A stretch of DNA of 64,000 nt from Enterobacter asburiae. GTDB lineage: Bacteria > Pseudomonadota > Gammaproteobacteria > Enterobacterales > Enterobacteriaceae. Shown here one piece after another: positions 27,766 through 38,627 of this stretch (position 1 is the first letter of the stretch; each line of letters starts with the position of its first letter). The stretch lies in NCBI RefSeq assembly GCF_021440515.1, contig NZ_JAKCMV010000053.1, positions 1-64,000 of the forward strand, read 5' to 3'. The position numbers and the translations under genes are program-made. The notes below the pieces were generated by a model that did not search any database, was not told the origin of the DNA, and worked only from the letters and a program-made list of their open reading frames with translations.

Positions 27766-29744
27766 GCACGCGTATCGCACGTTTCCCGGCGCTATTATTG
27801 ACGTTGCTTTTCGTCGTGGCGCTGGCGCTGACCTGGTTCAACCTGTCGACGGCGCTGCCGCGCGGGCAGTGGAGTAGCGCCTTTGCTGCGCCGGATATCG
27901 ACAATATTCAGCAGATGCTGTTCCACTACAGCCTCCTGCCGCGACTGGCGATTTCGCTGCTGGTCGGGGCCGGATTAGGGCTGGTGGGCGTGCTGTTCCA
28001 GCAGGTTTTACGTAACCCGCTGGCAGAGCCGACCACGCTTGGCGTCGCGACGGGCGCGCAGCTTGGCATTACCATTACCACGCTGTGGGCGCTGCCCGGG
28101 GCGTTAACCTCGCAGTTTGCTGCCCTTGCGGGCGCCTGCGTGGTGGGCGCGCTAGTGTTCGGCGTCGCCTGGGGTAAGCGGCTTTCCCCGGTGACGCTGA
28201 TCCTCGCCGGGCTGGTGGTGAGCCTCTACTGCGGCGCGATCAACCAGCTGCTGGTGCTGTTCCACCACGATCAGCTGCAAAGCATGTTCCTGTGGAGCAC
28301 CGGCACGCTTACCCAGACCGACTGGACGGTGGTGCAGCGCCTGTGGCCGCAGCTCATCGGCGGCGTGGTGCTGACCCTGCTGCTGCTGCGCCCATTAACG
28401 TTAATGGGGCTGGATGACGGCGTGGCGCGCAACCTGGGGCTGGCGCTGTCGCTGGCCCGTATGGCGGCGCTGACGCTGGCGATCGTGCTCAGCGCTCTGC
28501 TGGTCAACGCGGTGGGGATTATTGGCTTTATCGGCCTCTTTGCGCCTCTGCTGGCGAAAATGCTCGGCGCGCGGCGTCTGCTGTCGCGTCTGATGCTGGC
28601 CCCGCTGATTGGGGCGCTGATCCTCTGGCTTTCCGATCAAATCATTCTCTGGCTGGCGCGGGTGTGGATGGAAGTCTCCACCGGCTCGGTAACGGCGCTG
28701 ATTGGCGCGCCGCTGCTGCTGTGGCTGCTGCCGCGCCTGCGCAGCATGAGCGCCCCGGCGATGGATGCGGGCGATAAAGCCTACGTCGAACGCCAGTCGA
28801 TTCTCTGGTTTAGCCTGGCTGGAGTTGCCGTGCTGGCAGTCGCCGCGTTTGCGGCGCTCTCGCTTGGCCGTGACGCGTCGGGCTGGCACTGGGCGACGGG
28901 GGATTTGCTCAACGAACTGATGCAGTGGCGCTGGCCGCGCATCGCCTCCGCGCTGATTGCCGGGATGATGCTGGCGGTCGCGGGCTGCATTATTCAGCGT
29001 TTAACCGGTAACCCGATGGCAAGCCCGGAAGTGCTGGGGATCAGCTCCGGCGCGGCGTTTGGCGTGGTGCTGATGCTGTTTCTGGTGCCGGGCAATGCGT
29101 TTGGCTGGCTGATGCCTGCCGGGAGTATCGGCGCGGCGGCGACGCTGACGATCATCCTGATCGCCTCCGGGCGCGGCGGGTTCTCGCCGCACCGAATGCT
29201 GCTTGCCGGGATGGCGCTCAGCACCGCCTTTACCATGCTGCTGATGATGTTGCAGGCCAGCGGCGATCCGCGAATGGCGCAAATCCTCACCTGGATCTCC
29301 GGCTCGACCTACGGCGCGACCGAAAGTCAGGTGATCCATACCGGAATAGCGATGATTGTGCTGCTGGCAATCGTGCCGCTGTGCCGCCGCTGGATGACCA
29401 TTCTGCCGCTCGGCGGCGAAACCGCGCGTGCCGTCGGAATGGCGCTGACCCCTGCGCGCGTTGGCCTGCTGCTGCTGGCGGCCTGCCTGACGGCCACGGC
29501 GACGATGACCATCGGGCCGCTGAGTTTTGTTGGGTTAATGGCGCCGCATATCGCCAGAATGATGGGGTTCCGCAGAACAATGCCGCATATCGTGGTGTCT
29601 GCGCTGACCGGGGGCGTGATGCTGGTGTTTGCGGACTGGTGCGGAAGGATGGTGTTGTTCCCGTATCAGATCCCGGCAGGACTGCTGTCGACCTTTATCG
29701 GAGCACCGTACTTTATCTATCTGTTGAGAAAGCAGAGCCGCTAG
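27762..29744 (+). CDS. fhuB: Ferrichrome ABC transporter permease FhuB
   Basis: FhuB, 660 residues, a double-length permease made of two fused homologous halves of about ten membrane helices each. Each half carries the ATPase-coupling segment seen as GIIGFIGLFAPLLAKML in the first and IGPLSFVGLMAPHIARMM in the second. The start is ATG 27762 (MSTRIARFPALL), overlapping the fhuD stop (ATGA); the length equals E. coli FhuB. It ends the fhu operon and converges on hemL across 59 bases containing a repeat. Confidence 0.97.
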   Translation: MSTRIARFPALLLTLLFVVALALTWFNLSTALPRGQWSSAFAAPDIDNIQQMLFHYSLLPRLAISLLVGAGLGLVGVLFQQVLRNPLAEPTTLGVATGAQLGITITTLWALPGALTSQFAALAGACVVGALVFGVAWGKRLSPVTLILAGLVVSLYCGAINQLLVLFHHDQLQSMFLWSTGTLTQTDWTVVQRLWPQLIGGVVLTLLLLRPLTLMGLDDGVARNLGLALSLARMAALTLAIVLSALLVNAVGIIGFIGLFAPLLAKMLGARRLLSRLMLAPLIGALILWLSDQIILWLARVWMEVSTGSVTALIGAPLLLWLLPRLRSMSAPAMDAGDKAYVERQSILWFSLAGVAVLAVAAFAALSLGRDASGWHWATGDLLNELMQWRWPRIASALIAGMMLAVAGCIIQRLTGNPMASPEVLGISSGAAFGVVLMLFLVPGNAFGWLMPAGSIGAAATLTIILIASGRGGFSPHRMLLAGMALSTAFTMLLMMLQASGDPRMAQILTWISGSTYGATESQVIHTGIAMIVLLAIVPLCRRWMTILPLGGETARAVGMALTPARVGLLLLAACLTATATMTIGPLSFVGLMAPHIARMMGFRRTMPHIVVSALTGGVMLVFADWCGRMVLFPYQIPAGLLSTFIGAPYFIYLLRKQSR

Positions 29745-29750
29745 TTTTTT

Positions 29751-29798
29751 CACCCTCTCCCCGTGGGAGAGGGCCGGGGTGAGGGCACCAGACCGCAC
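29751..29798 (+). repeat. Dispersed palindromic repeat, copy 2
   Basis: A 48-base copy with stem CCCTCTCCC / GGGAGAGGG (29753-29761 and 29765-29773, loop CGT), then GCCGGGGTGAGGGCA and an ending CCGCAC. It fills almost the entire gap between the convergent genes fhuB and hemL and may act as a bidirectional terminator. Confidence 0.87.
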
Positions 29799-29803
29799 GT
29801 ACC

Positions 29804-31084
29804 TTACAGCTTAGCAAACACCTTACGCGCCGCGTCGATGGTGTTATTAATGTCTTCTTTGCTGTGCGCTACGGACATAAAGCCCGCTTCGAACGCTGAC
29901 GGTGCCAGGTACACGCCTTCTTCCAGCATCAGGTGGAAGAAGCGCTTGAAGCGTTCAACGTCGCACTTCACCACGTCCTGATAGCAGGTCACGGTTTTGG
30001 CATCGGTGAAGAAAATTCCGAACATCCCGCCAACGTGGTTCACCACCAGCGGAATGCCGATCTCTTCTGCCGCGTTTAACAGGCCGTTTGCCAGCTGTGC
30101 GGTCAGGTCAGAGAGGGTTTCGTGGATCCCCGGCTGCGCCACTTCGGTCAGACAGGCGAAGCCCGCCGCCATCGCAATCGGGTTACCGGAGAGCGTGCCC
30201 GCCTGATAAACCGGGCCGGTTGGCGCCAGCGCGTCCATTACCTCTTTGCGGCCACCAAACGCGCCGACCGGCATGCCGCCGCCGATAATTTTGCCCAGGC
30301 AGGTGAGGTCAGGCTCAACGTCGTAATAAGATTGCGCACCCGCGAGGGCCACGCGGAAGCCGGTCATCACTTCGTCGATAATCAGCAGCGCGCCGAACTC
30401 ATCGCACAGGGCGCGCAGGCCCGGCAGGAAATCAGGCTGCGGCGGGATGCAGTTCATGTTGCCCGCGACCGGCTCAACGATGATACAGGCCACCTCCTGC
30501 GGATACTGCTCGAACGCTTCGCGCACGGTATTCAGGTCGTTGTAGGTGCAGGTAAGGGTATGTTTCGCGAAATCAGCAGGCACGCCCGGGGAGTTAGGCT
30601 GGCCGAGGGTCAGCGCGCCGGAACCGGCTTTTACCAGCAGGCAGTCGGCGTGGCCGTGGTAACAGCCCTCAAATTTGATGATTTTGTCGCGCCCGGTAAA
30701 GCCGCGCGCAAGGCGGATTGCGCTCATGGTGGCTTCGGTACCGGAGTTAACCATACGCACCATGTCCATCGTCGGAACCAGTTCGGTGACCAGCGCCGCC
30801 ATTTTCACTTCCATCTCGGTCGGCGCGCCGAAGCTCAGGCCGCGCTGCGCGGCTTCGATGACCGCATTGCGAATGGAAGGGTGGTTGTGGCCCAGCACCA
30901 TCGGCCCCCAGGAGCCAACGTAATCGATATAGGCTTTGCCATCGACATCATACAGATACGCGCCATCAGCACGTTCGATGAACAGCGGCGTGCCGCCTAC
31001 GCCGGTAAAAGCGCGAACCGGTGAGTTCACGCCACCCGGAATAAGCTCGCGGGCTGCGCTGTAGAGGTTTTCAGACTTGCTCAT
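29804..31084 (-). CDS. hemL: Glutamate-1-semialdehyde 2,1-aminomutase
   Basis: HemL, 426 residues, is a PLP enzyme that makes 5-aminolevulinate from glutamate-1-semialdehyde in heme synthesis. The PLP-binding Lys is in [16 protein letters not shown], preceded by the aspartate motif [12 protein letters not shown]. The N-terminus ([22 protein letters not shown]) matches the enterobacterial enzyme. It is transcribed alone, divergent from clcA. Confidence 0.97.
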   Translation of the reverse strand: MSKSENLYSAARELIPGGVNSPVRAFTGVGGTPLFIERADGAYLYDVDGKAYIDYVGSWGPMVLGHNHPSIRNAVIEAAQRGLSFGAPTEMEVKMAALVTELVPTMDMVRMVNSGTEATMSAIRLARGFTGRDKIIKFEGCYHGHADCLLVKAGSGALTLGQPNSPGVPADFAKHTLTCTYNDLNTVREAFEQYPQEVACIIVEPVAGNMNCIPPQPDFLPGLRALCDEFGALLIIDEVMTGFRVALAGAQSYYDVEPDLTCLGKIIGGGMPVGAFGGRKEVMDALAPTGPVYQAGTLSGNPIAMAAGFACLTEVAQPGIHETLSDLTAQLANGLLNAAEEIGIPLVVNHVGGMFGIFFTDAKTVTCYQDVVKCDVERFKRFFHLMLEEGVYLAPSAFEAGFMSVAHSKEDINNTIDAARKVFAKL

Positions 31085-31260
31085 GGCATCGTTCCTGGTT
31101 CGTATAAAATGATTAAGCGCACTATTCTAAGTGATCCGCGAAGGGTTATGAAATTTTTGCCCCGGTAATGTACAAACAATTGTTAAGGATTTTTCACGAT
31201 ACAGCCCGACGTGCTCTGGTAAAATCCTCCCGGAAATTTGTATGACGAAAAGAACAGGCG

Positions 31261-32661
31261 ATGAAAGTAGATCCTTCCTCCTTTGAAGAACAACAGTTTT
31301 CGCGCGCGCAGCGACGTATCAGCATCCGACGCCTGTTGAACCGCGATAAAACGCCGCTGGCTATTTTGCTGGCGGCAGCGGTGGTCGGCAGCGTGGCCGG
31401 GCTGGTGGGCGTGGCGTTTGAAAAAGCGGTCAACGTGGTGCTCAACTGGCGTATCGGCACGGTCGCGGGCTATGCCGATAGCGAATGGCTGGTGTGGGTG
31501 ATGGCGTTCGGGCTGTCGGCGCTGTTCGCGATGGTCGGCTATTTTCTGGTCCGCAAATTCGCCCCGGAAGCGGGCGGCTCAGGCATCCCGGAAATAGAAG
31601 GGGCTCTTGAAGAGCTGCGTCCGGTGCGCTGGTGGCGAGTGATCCCGGTGAAATTTATCGGCGGCATGGGCACGCTCGGGGCGGGCATGGTGCTGGGGCG
31701 CGAAGGGCCAACGGTGCAGCTCGGCGGTAACGTCGGGCGAATGATTGGCGATCTGTTCCGGATGCGCAGCGCGGAGGCGCGCCATACCCTGCTGGCGACC
31801 GGCGCCGCCGCCGGGCTTTCCGCCGCGTTCAACGCGCCGCTGGCGGGGATCTTATTCATCATTGAAGAGATGCGCGCCCAGTTCCGCTACAACCTGATCT
31901 CCATTAAGGCGGTCTTTACCGGCGTGATCATGTCGAGCATCGTGTTCCGCCTTTTCAACGGTGAAGGGGCGGTGATAGAGGTCGGCAAGCTGACCAACGC
32001 GCCGGTGAACACGCTCTGGCTCTATCTGATCCTCGGGATGATTTTCGGCGTGGTCGGCCCGCTGTTTAACACCCTGATCCTGCGCGCGCAGGATATGTTC
32101 CAGCGCATTCACGGCGGCAATACGACCAAGTGGGTGCTACTGGGCGGCCTGCTCGGCGGGATGTGCGGCGTGCTCGGGTTTATCGAACCCAATGCCGCAG
32201 GCGGCGGCTTTGGGCTGATCCCTATCGCGGCGGCGGGCAATTTCAGCGTCGGTCTGCTGCTGTTTATGTTTATTTCCCGGGTGGTGACGACGGTGCTCTG
32301 CTTCTCCTCCGGCGCGCCGGGCGGGATCTTCGCCCCGATGCTGGCGCTGGGAACTCTGCTGGGTACCGCCTTCGGCATGGCGGCGGCGGTCAGTTTCCCG
32401 GCCTATCACCTGGATGCCGGAACCTTTGCCGTTGCGGGAATGGGGGCGCTGCTGGCGGCCTCTCTGCGCGCGCCGCTGACCGGGATCGTGCTGGTTCTGG
32501 AGATGACCGACAATTACCAGCTCATTTTGCCAATGATCATTACCTGTCTCGGCGCGACACTATTAGCCCAGTTCCTGGGTGGAAAACCGCTATACTCCAC
32601 CATCCTTGCACGTACCCTGGCGAAGGCTGAAGCTGAACAGGCCATCAAGCAGAATACTTGA
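31261..32661 (+). CDS. clcA: H+/Cl- exchange transporter ClcA
   Basis: ClcA, 466 residues, a dimeric CLC antiporter exchanging two chloride ions for one proton; in E. coli it helps extreme acid resistance. The key residues sit at the same numbers as in E. coli: gating Glu148 in GREGPTV, proton-transfer Glu203 in IIEEMR, and Tyr445 in [16 protein letters not shown] is the chloride-binding loop. The C-terminus is a little shorter than in E. coli. Confidence 0.96.
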   Translation: MKVDPSSFEEQQFSRAQRRISIRRLLNRDKTPLAILLAAAVVGSVAGLVGVAFEKAVNVVLNWRIGTVAGYADSEWLVWVMAFGLSALFAMVGYFLVRKFAPEAGGSGIPEIEGALEELRPVRWWRVIPVKFIGGMGTLGAGMVLGREGPTVQLGGNVGRMIGDLFRMRSAEARHTLLATGAAAGLSAAFNAPLAGILFIIEEMRAQFRYNLISIKAVFTGVIMSSIVFRLFNGEGAVIEVGKLTNAPVNTLWLYLILGMIFGVVGPLFNTLILRAQDMFQRIHGGNTTKWVLLGGLLGGMCGVLGFIEPNAAGGGFGLIPIAAAGNFSVGLLLFMFISRVVTTVLCFSSGAPGGIFAPMLALGTLLGTAFGMAAAVSFPAYHLDAGTFAVAGMGALLAASLRAPLTGIVLVLEMTDNYQLILPMIITCLGATLLAQFLGGKPLYSTILARTLAKAEAEQAIKQNT

Positions 32662-32740
32662 ATGAATTACCAGGGTATTAGATAATGACAACAAGAATTG
32701 GGCGATTTTTACCCAACAGCAGTATTCATGGGAGCATAAG

Positions 32741-33085
32741 ATGAGTGATGACGTAGCGCTGCCGCTGGAATTTACCGAAGCAGCAGCCAATAAAGTAAAA
32801 ACCCTGATTGCCGACGAAGACAATCCCGATCTGAAACTGCGCGTGTATATCACGGGCGGCGGTTGCAGCGGCTTCCAGTACGGTTTTACCTTTGACGACC
32901 AGGTGAACGATGGCGATATGACCATTGAGAAACAGGGCGTTGCACTGGTGGTTGACCCGATGAGCCTGCAATATCTGGTGGGCGGTGCGGTGGATTACAG
33001 CGAAGGGCTGGAAGGTTCTCGGTTTGTGGTGACCAACCCGAACGCGACAAGCACCTGCGGGTGTGGTTCTTCGTTCAGCATCTAA
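32741..33085 (+). CDS. erpA: Iron-sulfur cluster insertion protein ErpA
   Basis: ErpA, 114 residues, an A-type carrier that delivers Fe-S clusters, for example to IspG/IspH of isoprenoid synthesis. The three conserved cysteines are seen in [11 protein letters not shown] and [14 protein letters not shown] lies upstream of ATG 32741. It stands between clcA and a REP-like element, as in E. coli apart from the REP. Confidence 0.96.
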   Translation: MSDDVALPLEFTEAAANKVKTLIADEDNPDLKLRVYITGGGCSGFQYGFTFDDQVNDGDMTIEKQGVALVVDPMSLQYLVGGAVDYSEGLEGSRFVVTNPNATSTCGCGSSFSI

Positions 33086-33092
33086 GCCTGAA

Positions 33093-33137
33093 TGCGGATT
33101 GTAGGCCCGGTTAGCGAAGCGCCACCGGGCTTATAAA
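33093..33137. repeat. REP-like palindromic element
   Basis: GTAGGCCCGG-N-GCG...CGCCACCGGGCTTAT forms an imperfect stem (GCCCGGT / CACCGGGC-type arms around AGCGAAGCG). It has the form and position of a repetitive extragenic palindrome, here at the convergent erpA-yadS junction. Such elements stabilise upstream mRNA or bind gyrase or IHF in E. coli. Confidence 0.75.
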
Positions 33138-33143
33138 CGACGC

Positions 33144-33767
33144 CTATCTTGAATGTTCATCCAGCGCAAACGTCGGCAGCTTCAGATGCCAGCGTATCGC
33201 CGCTAAACGAATGGCCAGCGTGACCACCATTCCCAGCATCGCCGCGTTTTCCAGCGGAACCGCAAAGGTGTAATACGCCGTGGCGTGGACGATCCCGCCC
33301 ACAATGCAGGCCGTTGCGTAGATTTCCGTTCGCAGGATCATCGGCACTTCGCGCGCCAGAATGTCGCGAATTATCCCGCCGCCCACGCCAGTTAACACCC
33401 CCATGCAGATGGCGACCATCGGGCCGGTCCCTGCGTTGAAGGCTTTGTTGACCCCAATGCCCACAAACACCGCCAGGCCGACGGCGTCCAGCACCGGAAG
33501 CACCCACTTTGGCAACCGGCGCGGCTGGCGAACCAGCACGATAGTCAACAGGCAGGTGACCATCGCCACCACCAGGTCGGTGGGATCTTTCACCCAAAAT
33601 ACCGGGCCGTGCGCCAGCGCCATATCGCGGATGGTGCCTCCGCCGACGGCGGTCACCACGCCCAATACCAGTACGCCAAATGGATCCATGCGCAGTTTTC
33701 CGGCGAGCAGAACGCCGGAGATAGCAAAAACGGCTGTGCCAAGAATATCCAGCCAATATACGAGCAT
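33144..33767 (-). CDS. yadS: TRIC-family (UPF0126) inner-membrane protein YadS
   Basis: A 207-residue protein of about seven membrane helices made of two related three-helix repeats, each with a Gly-rich motif: AVGGGTIRDMALA and GVGGGIIRDILARE. This is the TRIC/UPF0126 fold, described as a trimeric cation channel family; the substrate of YadS is not established to my knowledge. It follows btuF on the same strand with about 40 bases between them. Confidence 0.88.
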   Translation of the reverse strand: MLVYWLDILGTAVFAISGVLLAGKLRMDPFGVLVLGVVTAVGGGTIRDMALAHGPVFWVKDPTDLVVAMVTCLLTIVLVRQPRRLPKWVLPVLDAVGLAVFVGIGVNKAFNAGTGPMVAICMGVLTGVGGGIIRDILAREVPMILRTEIYATACIVGGIVHATAYYTFAVPLENAAMLGMVVTLAIRLAAIRWHLKLPTFALDEHSR

Positions 33768-33808
33768 CGTGAAATCCTCGAACTACGGGTCTATGTAAAT
33801 TGTCTTTG

Positions 33809-34609
33809 TCAGTGACTCTGCGCCAGTGCCGCGCAGAGCTGTTTTGCGGCGAGGATAATACGCGGGCCGGCACGTTCAAACCAGTCGCCGTTGAGCGGTA
33901 TTACCGGAATTTTGAGTTGACCCTGCCAGAATTGTTCTATTTTAGGGATCTCCCCCGCATTTCCGACGACCACAATGGCCTGCGGCTGCCTTGCCAGAAC
34001 CTGTTCCCGGCTGACCTGCGGCCACGGCACCCGGCTGGCGGCAAAGATATTTTCACCGCCGCACACCTCAAGCACCTGATTCTGGATAGAGCCTTTTCCG
34101 GTGGTAAACAGCGGCTGGCTGCCGAATTGCAGGAAGACGCGCTTTTTGGCGGGGTTATCGTATTTCGCTTTTAGCGCGGCGTAGTCGCTCAGCAGGGTTT
34201 TCGCCGCACGCTCGGCCTGTTGCGGGGCAGGGCTGTAGGGCGCGAGATCGCGAAGTGCCTGCGCCACCTGCTCGATGCTCACGGCATCAATCCACATCAC
34301 CTTAATGCCAAGCGAGGTGAGTTGATTTACCTGCCGCTCCGCGTTGCCGCCGCGCCAGGCCAACACAACGTCGGGCTTAAGGGCCACGATGCGTTCAAGG
34401 TTCATCCCTTGCCAGGTTGACACCTGCTCGATACCGGCGGCCTGCGGGGGATAATCGGAAAAACTGCTCACGCCAACGGGGGTGATGCCAGCGGCGAAGG
34501 CCAGCTCGGTATTGGCGGGGGAGAGGGTGATCACACGCGGCACGGCGAGGAGCCATGCCGGTGCTAACAGAAGCAGGGCGGCGAGCGCCCTGAAAGCATA
34601 TTTACCCAC
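33809..34609 (-). CDS. btuF: Vitamin B12 periplasmic binding protein BtuF
   Basis: BtuF, 266 residues, binds cobalamin and passes it to BtuCD. The signal peptide ends near WLLA. Family blocks are [25 protein letters not shown] and [13 protein letters not shown], and the cysteine pair is EVCGG and QLCAA. The start is GTG at 34609, overlapping the mtn stop by eight bases; the E. coli protein begins at the equivalent position. Confidence 0.95.
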   Translation of the reverse strand: MGKYAFRALAALLLLAPAWLLAVPRVITLSPANTELAFAAGITPVGVSSFSDYPPQAAGIEQVSTWQGMNLERIVALKPDVVLAWRGGNAERQVNQLTSLGIKVMWIDAVSIEQVAQALRDLAPYSPAPQQAERAAKTLLSDYAALKAKYDNPAKKRVFLQFGSQPLFTTGKGSIQNQVLEVCGGENIFAASRVPWPQVSREQVLARQPQAIVVVGNAGEIPKIEQFWQGQLKIPVIPLNGDWFERAGPRIILAAKQLCAALAQSH

Positions 34610-35300
34610 GCGCCAGCTTCTGCACCAGGGTTTCTACCATCACGGTAGACTGCTTCGCGGCCACCGCCAGGAATTCGTCAAAGCTCAGGTGGGACTGCTG
34701 GTCGGCCACGTCAGAGATGGCGCGAACCACCACGAACGGCACCTTGAAGTTATGGCAAACGTGCGCAATCGCCGTGGCTTCCATCTCAACGGCTACCGCC
34801 TGCGGGAAGTTATGACGGATTTTCGCCAGACCCACGGAACCGTTAATGAACGCGTCGCCGCTGACGATCAGACCGCGCACGGCGTTCAGGTTCAGCTCGG
34901 CAATGCAGCTTTCTGCGGCGGCAATCAGCTTGTCATCCGCTTTAAAACCGGCCGGGCAGCCCGGGAGCTGACCGTATTCGTAACCGAACGCGGTCACGTC
35001 GGCGTCGTGATAACGCGCTTCGTCAGAAACCACGATATCACCCACTTTCAGCGTCGGCACCAGGCCGCCCGCAGAGCCGGTATTGATGATGACGTCTGGC
35101 TTACAGCGTTCGAGCAGAAGCGTTGCCCCCAGCGCCGCCGCAACCTTACCGATGCCTGATTTCAGCAGAGCAACCTCAACGCCCTTCAGCTGGCCGGTGT
35201 AGATTTCACAGCCACCCAGAGACAGCGTCTGACGGTTCTCAATTTTGTCACGCAGCAGCGTAACTTCTTCTTCCATTGCACCAATAATGCCGATTTTCAT
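34602..35300 (-). CDS. mtn: 5'-methylthioadenosine/S-adenosylhomocysteine nucleosidase
   Basis: MTA/SAH nucleosidase (Pfs), 232 residues as in E. coli. It cleaves adenine from methylthioadenosine and S-adenosylhomocysteine, feeding methionine salvage and AI-2 synthesis. Glu12 (MEEEVTLL), the substrate-binding [10 protein letters not shown] and the general acid Asp in [11 protein letters not shown] are present. It is the first gene of mtn-btuF-yadS, divergent from dgt. Confidence 0.97.
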   Translation of the reverse strand: MKIGIIGAMEEEVTLLRDKIENRQTLSLGGCEIYTGQLKGVEVALLKSGIGKVAAALGATLLLERCKPDVIINTGSAGGLVPTLKVGDIVVSDEARYHDADVTAFGYEYGQLPGCPAGFKADDKLIAAAESCIAELNLNAVRGLIVSGDAFINGSVGLAKIRHNFPQAVAVEMEATAIAHVCHNFKVPFVVVRAISDVADQQSHLSFDEFLAVAAKQSTVMVETLVQKLARG

Positions 35301-35382
35301 AGATTTACTCGCGATGTGCCTTGTTAAGATGCATAGTCTATCATGCGCATAAGGGGAAACGCATTCTCAGGCGGGGGAGCAC

Positions 35383-36897
35383 ATGGCACCAATCGATTTT
35401 CGCACCAAGATTAACTGGCAGCGCCGTTTTCGCTCTCCACAGGGAGAGAAAAGCGAACATGAGATCCTGCGTATCTTTGAAAGCGATCGCGGGCGCATCA
35501 TTAACTCTCCGGCGATCCGCCGTTTGCAGCAAAAAACTCAGGTGTTCCCGCTGGAGCGTAATGCGGCGGTGCGCACGCGGCTCACCCATTCCATGGAAGT
35601 TCAGCAGGTCGGGCGCTACATTGCTAAAGAGATCCTAAGCCGCCTCAAAGAGCAGCGCCTGCTCGAAACCTACGGCCTTGACGAGCTGACCGGCCCGTTT
35701 GAAAGCATCGTTGAGATGGCCTGCCTGATGCACGATATCGGCAACCCGCCGTTTGGTCATTTCGGTGAGGCGGCTATTAACGACTGGTTCAAACAGCGGC
35801 TTTTCCCGTCCGATGCCATCAGCCAGCCCCAGAGCGACGACCGCTGCACCGAGCGGGATTTGCGTCTGCGAGAAGGGGAAGAGGCGCTTAACGAGCTGCG
35901 GCGCAAGGTGCGTCAGGACCTCTGCCACTTCGAGGGTAACGCGCAGGGCATCCGGATGGTGCATACGTTAATGCGCATGAATCTGACGTGGGCGCAGGTG
36001 GGCTGCATTCTCAAATATACAAGACCGGCATGGTGGATGGGTGAACCGCCCGCCTCGCACAGTTATTTAATGAAAAAGCCCGGCTATTATTTATCCGAAG
36101 AGGCCTATATTGAAAGGCTGCGTAAAGAACTTTCGCTGACGCCGAATGGCCGCTTCCCGCTCACCTGGATAATGGAGGCCGCCGACGATATCTCCTATTG
36201 CGTGGCCGATCTGGAAGACGCGGTCGAGAAAAGAATATTCAGCGTCGAGGAGCTTTATCAGCACCTTTATGAAGCCTGGGGAAATCATGAAAAAGGATCG
36301 CTGTTTGCGCAGGTGGTGGAAAATGCCTGGGAGAAATCCCGCTCAAATACCCTGAGCCGCAGTACGGAAGATCAGTTCTTTATGTATTTGCGGGTCAACA
36401 CGCTAAATAAGCTGGTGCCCTACGCCGCCTCGCGCTTTATTGATAATCTGCCAGCGATTTATAGCGGCGAGTTTAACCACGCGCTGCTGGAGGACGACAG
36501 CGACTTCAGTCAACTACTTGAATTATATAAGAGCGTAGCCGTGCGCCACGTCTTCAGCCACCCCGACGTTGAACAGCTGGAGCTACAGGGATATCGGGTG
36601 ATCGGCGGACTGCTGGAAATTTACCGGCCGCTGCTGCAATTATCGACCGACGAATTTTGCGAGCTGGTGGAAAAAGAGCGGGTGCGCCGATTACCGATTG
36701 AAACCCGGCTGTTTCATAAACTGTCGACCCGCCATCGTCTTGCTTATGTGGAAGCGATTAGCAAGATTGAGCGCGATTCTGCCCAATGGCCGGTGCTGGA
36801 ATATTATTATCGCTGCCGTCTTATTCAGGACTATATCAGCGGGATGACCGATCTCTATGCGTGGGATGAATACCGTAAGCTGATGGCCGTGGAATAA
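35383..36897 (+). CDS. dgt: Deoxyguanosinetriphosphate triphosphohydrolase
   Basis: Dgt, 504 residues, an HD-domain enzyme hydrolysing dGTP to deoxyguanosine and triphosphate, controlling the dGTP pool. The metal site appears as [24 protein letters not shown] and, later, [16 protein letters not shown]. The length is one residue short of E. coli Dgt. It is followed by the degP promoter region. Confidence 0.96.
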   Translation: MAPIDFRTKINWQRRFRSPQGEKSEHEILRIFESDRGRIINSPAIRRLQQKTQVFPLERNAAVRTRLTHSMEVQQVGRYIAKEILSRLKEQRLLETYGLDELTGPFESIVEMACLMHDIGNPPFGHFGEAAINDWFKQRLFPSDAISQPQSDDRCTERDLRLREGEEALNELRRKVRQDLCHFEGNAQGIRMVHTLMRMNLTWAQVGCILKYTRPAWWMGEPPASHSYLMKKPGYYLSEEAYIERLRKELSLTPNGRFPLTWIMEAADDISYCVADLEDAVEKRIFSVEELYQHLYEAWGNHEKGSLFAQVVENAWEKSRSNTLSRSTEDQFFMYLRVNTLNKLVPYAASRFIDNLPAIYSGEFNHALLEDDSDFSQLLELYKSVAVRHVFSHPDVEQLELQGYRVIGGLLEIYRPLLQLSTDEFCELVEKERVRRLPIETRLFHKLSTRHRLAYVEAISKIERDSAQWPVLEYYYRCRLIQDYISGMTDLYAWDEYRKLMAVE

Positions 36898-36955
36898 TGT
36901 CTGAGTTTTGTAAAGACGACCAATAAATTTTTACTTTTTCCATAAACTTACTCCC

Positions 36956-36983
36956 GGAACTAAGCGGTATAAAACGAATCTGA
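36956..36983 (+). promoter_or_regulatory. Sigma-E type promoter of degP
   Basis: GGAACTA (36956-36962) and TCTGA (36979-36983), separated by 16 bases, match the extracytoplasmic-stress sigma-E consensus and the mapped E. coli degP promoter. A GTAAA at 36910-36914 and a TTTTAC nearby could be part of a CpxR site, but the pattern is incomplete. Confidence 0.8.
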
Positions 36984-37028
36984 GTAACACAGCAATTTTG
37001 CGTTATCTGTTAATCGAGATTAAGAAAC

Positions 37029-38474
37029 ATGAAAAAAACCACATTAGCAATGAGTGCACTGGCTCTGAGTTTAGGTTTAGCGCTGTCTCCTCTGACTGCT
37101 ACCGCAGCCGAGACCGCGTCGTCGGCAGCAACCGCGCAGCAGATGCCGAGCCTGGCACCGATGCTCGAAAAAGTGATGCCATCGGTGGTGAGTATTAACG
37201 TTGAGGGCAGCACGACGGTCAACACGCCGCGTATGCCGCGCAACTTCCAGCAGTTTTTCGGCGACAACTCGCCGTTCTGCCAGGACGGTTCACCGTTCCA
37301 GAGCTCGCCGTTCTGTCAGGGCGGTGGCGCAGGGGATGACTCTCAGGGCGGCAACGGCGGCGGCCAGCAGCAGAAATTCATGGCGCTGGGTTCCGGCGTC
37401 ATTATTGACGCGGCCAAAGGCTATGTCGTCACCAACAACCACGTTGTCGATAACGCCAGCACCATTAAAGTTCAGCTGAGCGATGGCCGTAAGTTCGACG
37501 CGAAGGTGGTCGGCAAAGATCCGCGCTCCGACATTGCGCTTATCCAGATCCAGGATCCGAAAAACCTGACGGCGATTAAGCTTGCCGACTCCGATGCGCT
37601 GCGCGTTGGTGATTACACCGTGGCGATCGGTAACCCGTTCGGTCTGGGCGAAACCGTGACCTCCGGGATTGTGTCCGCGCTGGGTCGTAGCGGCCTGAAC
37701 GCTGAAAACTACGAAAACTTTATCCAGACCGATGCGGCGATCAACCGTGGTAACTCCGGCGGCGCGCTGGTTAACCTTAACGGTGAGCTGATCGGTATCA
37801 ACACCGCGATCCTGGCACCGGACGGCGGTAACATCGGTATCGGCTTTGCTATCCCAAGCAACATGGTGAAAAACCTGACGGCGCAGATGGTGCAGTACGG
37901 CCAGGTGAAACGCGGTGAGCTGGGGATCCTCGGCACCGAACTGAACTCAGAGCTGGCGAAAGCGATGAAAGTTGACGCCCAGCGCGGCGCGTTCGTAAGC
38001 CAGGTGATGCCGAACTCGTCGGCGGCGAAAGCGGGTATCAAGGCGGGTGACGTGATCACCTCCCTGAACGGTAAGCCAATCAGCAGCTTCGCCGCGCTGC
38101 GTGCGGAAGTCGGTTCTATGCCGGTGGGCAGCAAAATCTCCCTCGGCCTGCTGCGTGACGGTAAACCGGTGAACGTCAGCCTTGAATTGCAGCAGAGCAG
38201 CCAGAATCAGGTGGATTCCAGCTCTATCTTCAGCGGTATTGAAGGTGCCGAGATGAGCAACAAGGGCGACGATAAAGGCGTGGTGGTGAATAACGTGAAA
38301 GCGAATTCCCCGGCAGCCCGTATCGGCCTGAAAAAAGGCGATGTCATCATGGGCGCTAACCAGCAGCCGGTGAAAAACATCGCTGAACTGCGCAAAATTC
38401 TCGACAGCAAACCTTCCGTGCTGGCCCTGAATATTCAGCGCGGTGACTCCTCGCTCTACCTGCTGATGCAGTAA
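37029..38474 (+). CDS. degP: Periplasmic serine endoprotease DegP
   Basis: DegP (HtrA), 481 residues, protease and chaperone for misfolded envelope proteins. A 26-residue signal peptide is followed by the LA loop (PFCQDGS...SPFCQGG with its cysteine pair), the protease domain with His138 (TNNHVV), Asp168 (RSDIAL) and Ser243 (GNSGGA), and two PDZ domains. It is seven residues longer than E. coli DegP; the extra residues (around AGDDSQGG) lie in the LA loop before GGQQQKF. The start is ATG 37029, behind the sigma-E promoter. Confidence 0.97.
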   Translation: MKKTTLAMSALALSLGLALSPLTATAAETASSAATAQQMPSLAPMLEKVMPSVVSINVEGSTTVNTPRMPRNFQQFFGDNSPFCQDGSPFQSSPFCQGGGAGDDSQGGNGGGQQQKFMALGSGVIIDAAKGYVVTNNHVVDNASTIKVQLSDGRKFDAKVVGKDPRSDIALIQIQDPKNLTAIKLADSDALRVGDYTVAIGNPFGLGETVTSGIVSALGRSGLNAENYENFIQTDAAINRGNSGGALVNLNGELIGINTAILAPDGGNIGIGFAIPSNMVKNLTAQMVQYGQVKRGELGILGTELNSELAKAMKVDAQRGAFVSQVMPNSSAAKAGIKAGDVITSLNGKPISSFAALRAEVGSMPVGSKISLGLLRDGKPVNVSLELQQSSQNQVDSSSIFSGIEGAEMSNKGDDKGVVVNNVKANSPAARIGLKKGDVIMGANQQPVKNIAELRKILDSKPSVLALNIQRGDSSLYLLMQ

Positions 38475-38484
38475 TCCCCGCCAA

Positions 38485-38518
38485 CCCCTGCCCGCTACCG
38501 GGCGGGGGTTTCTTTTTT
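38485..38518 (+). terminator. Terminator of degP
   Basis: The stem CCCCTGCCCG / CGGGCGGGG with a short loop is followed by GTTTCTTTTTT, beginning ten bases after the degP stop. Confidence 0.9.
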
Positions 38519-38627
38519 CTGTGACCCTTTCCACAAGTCCATACTTCTTCCCCTCAGTTTGTGCATCCGCACAATGCAGCGCCGATCGAACTCCCCTATG
38601 CTTGAGCTCTGCTCAGAGGAGGGTTAC

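Noticed and set aside
30122-31024. A 300-codon open frame antisense to hemL
   Set aside because: A shadow of hemL, with no independent support.
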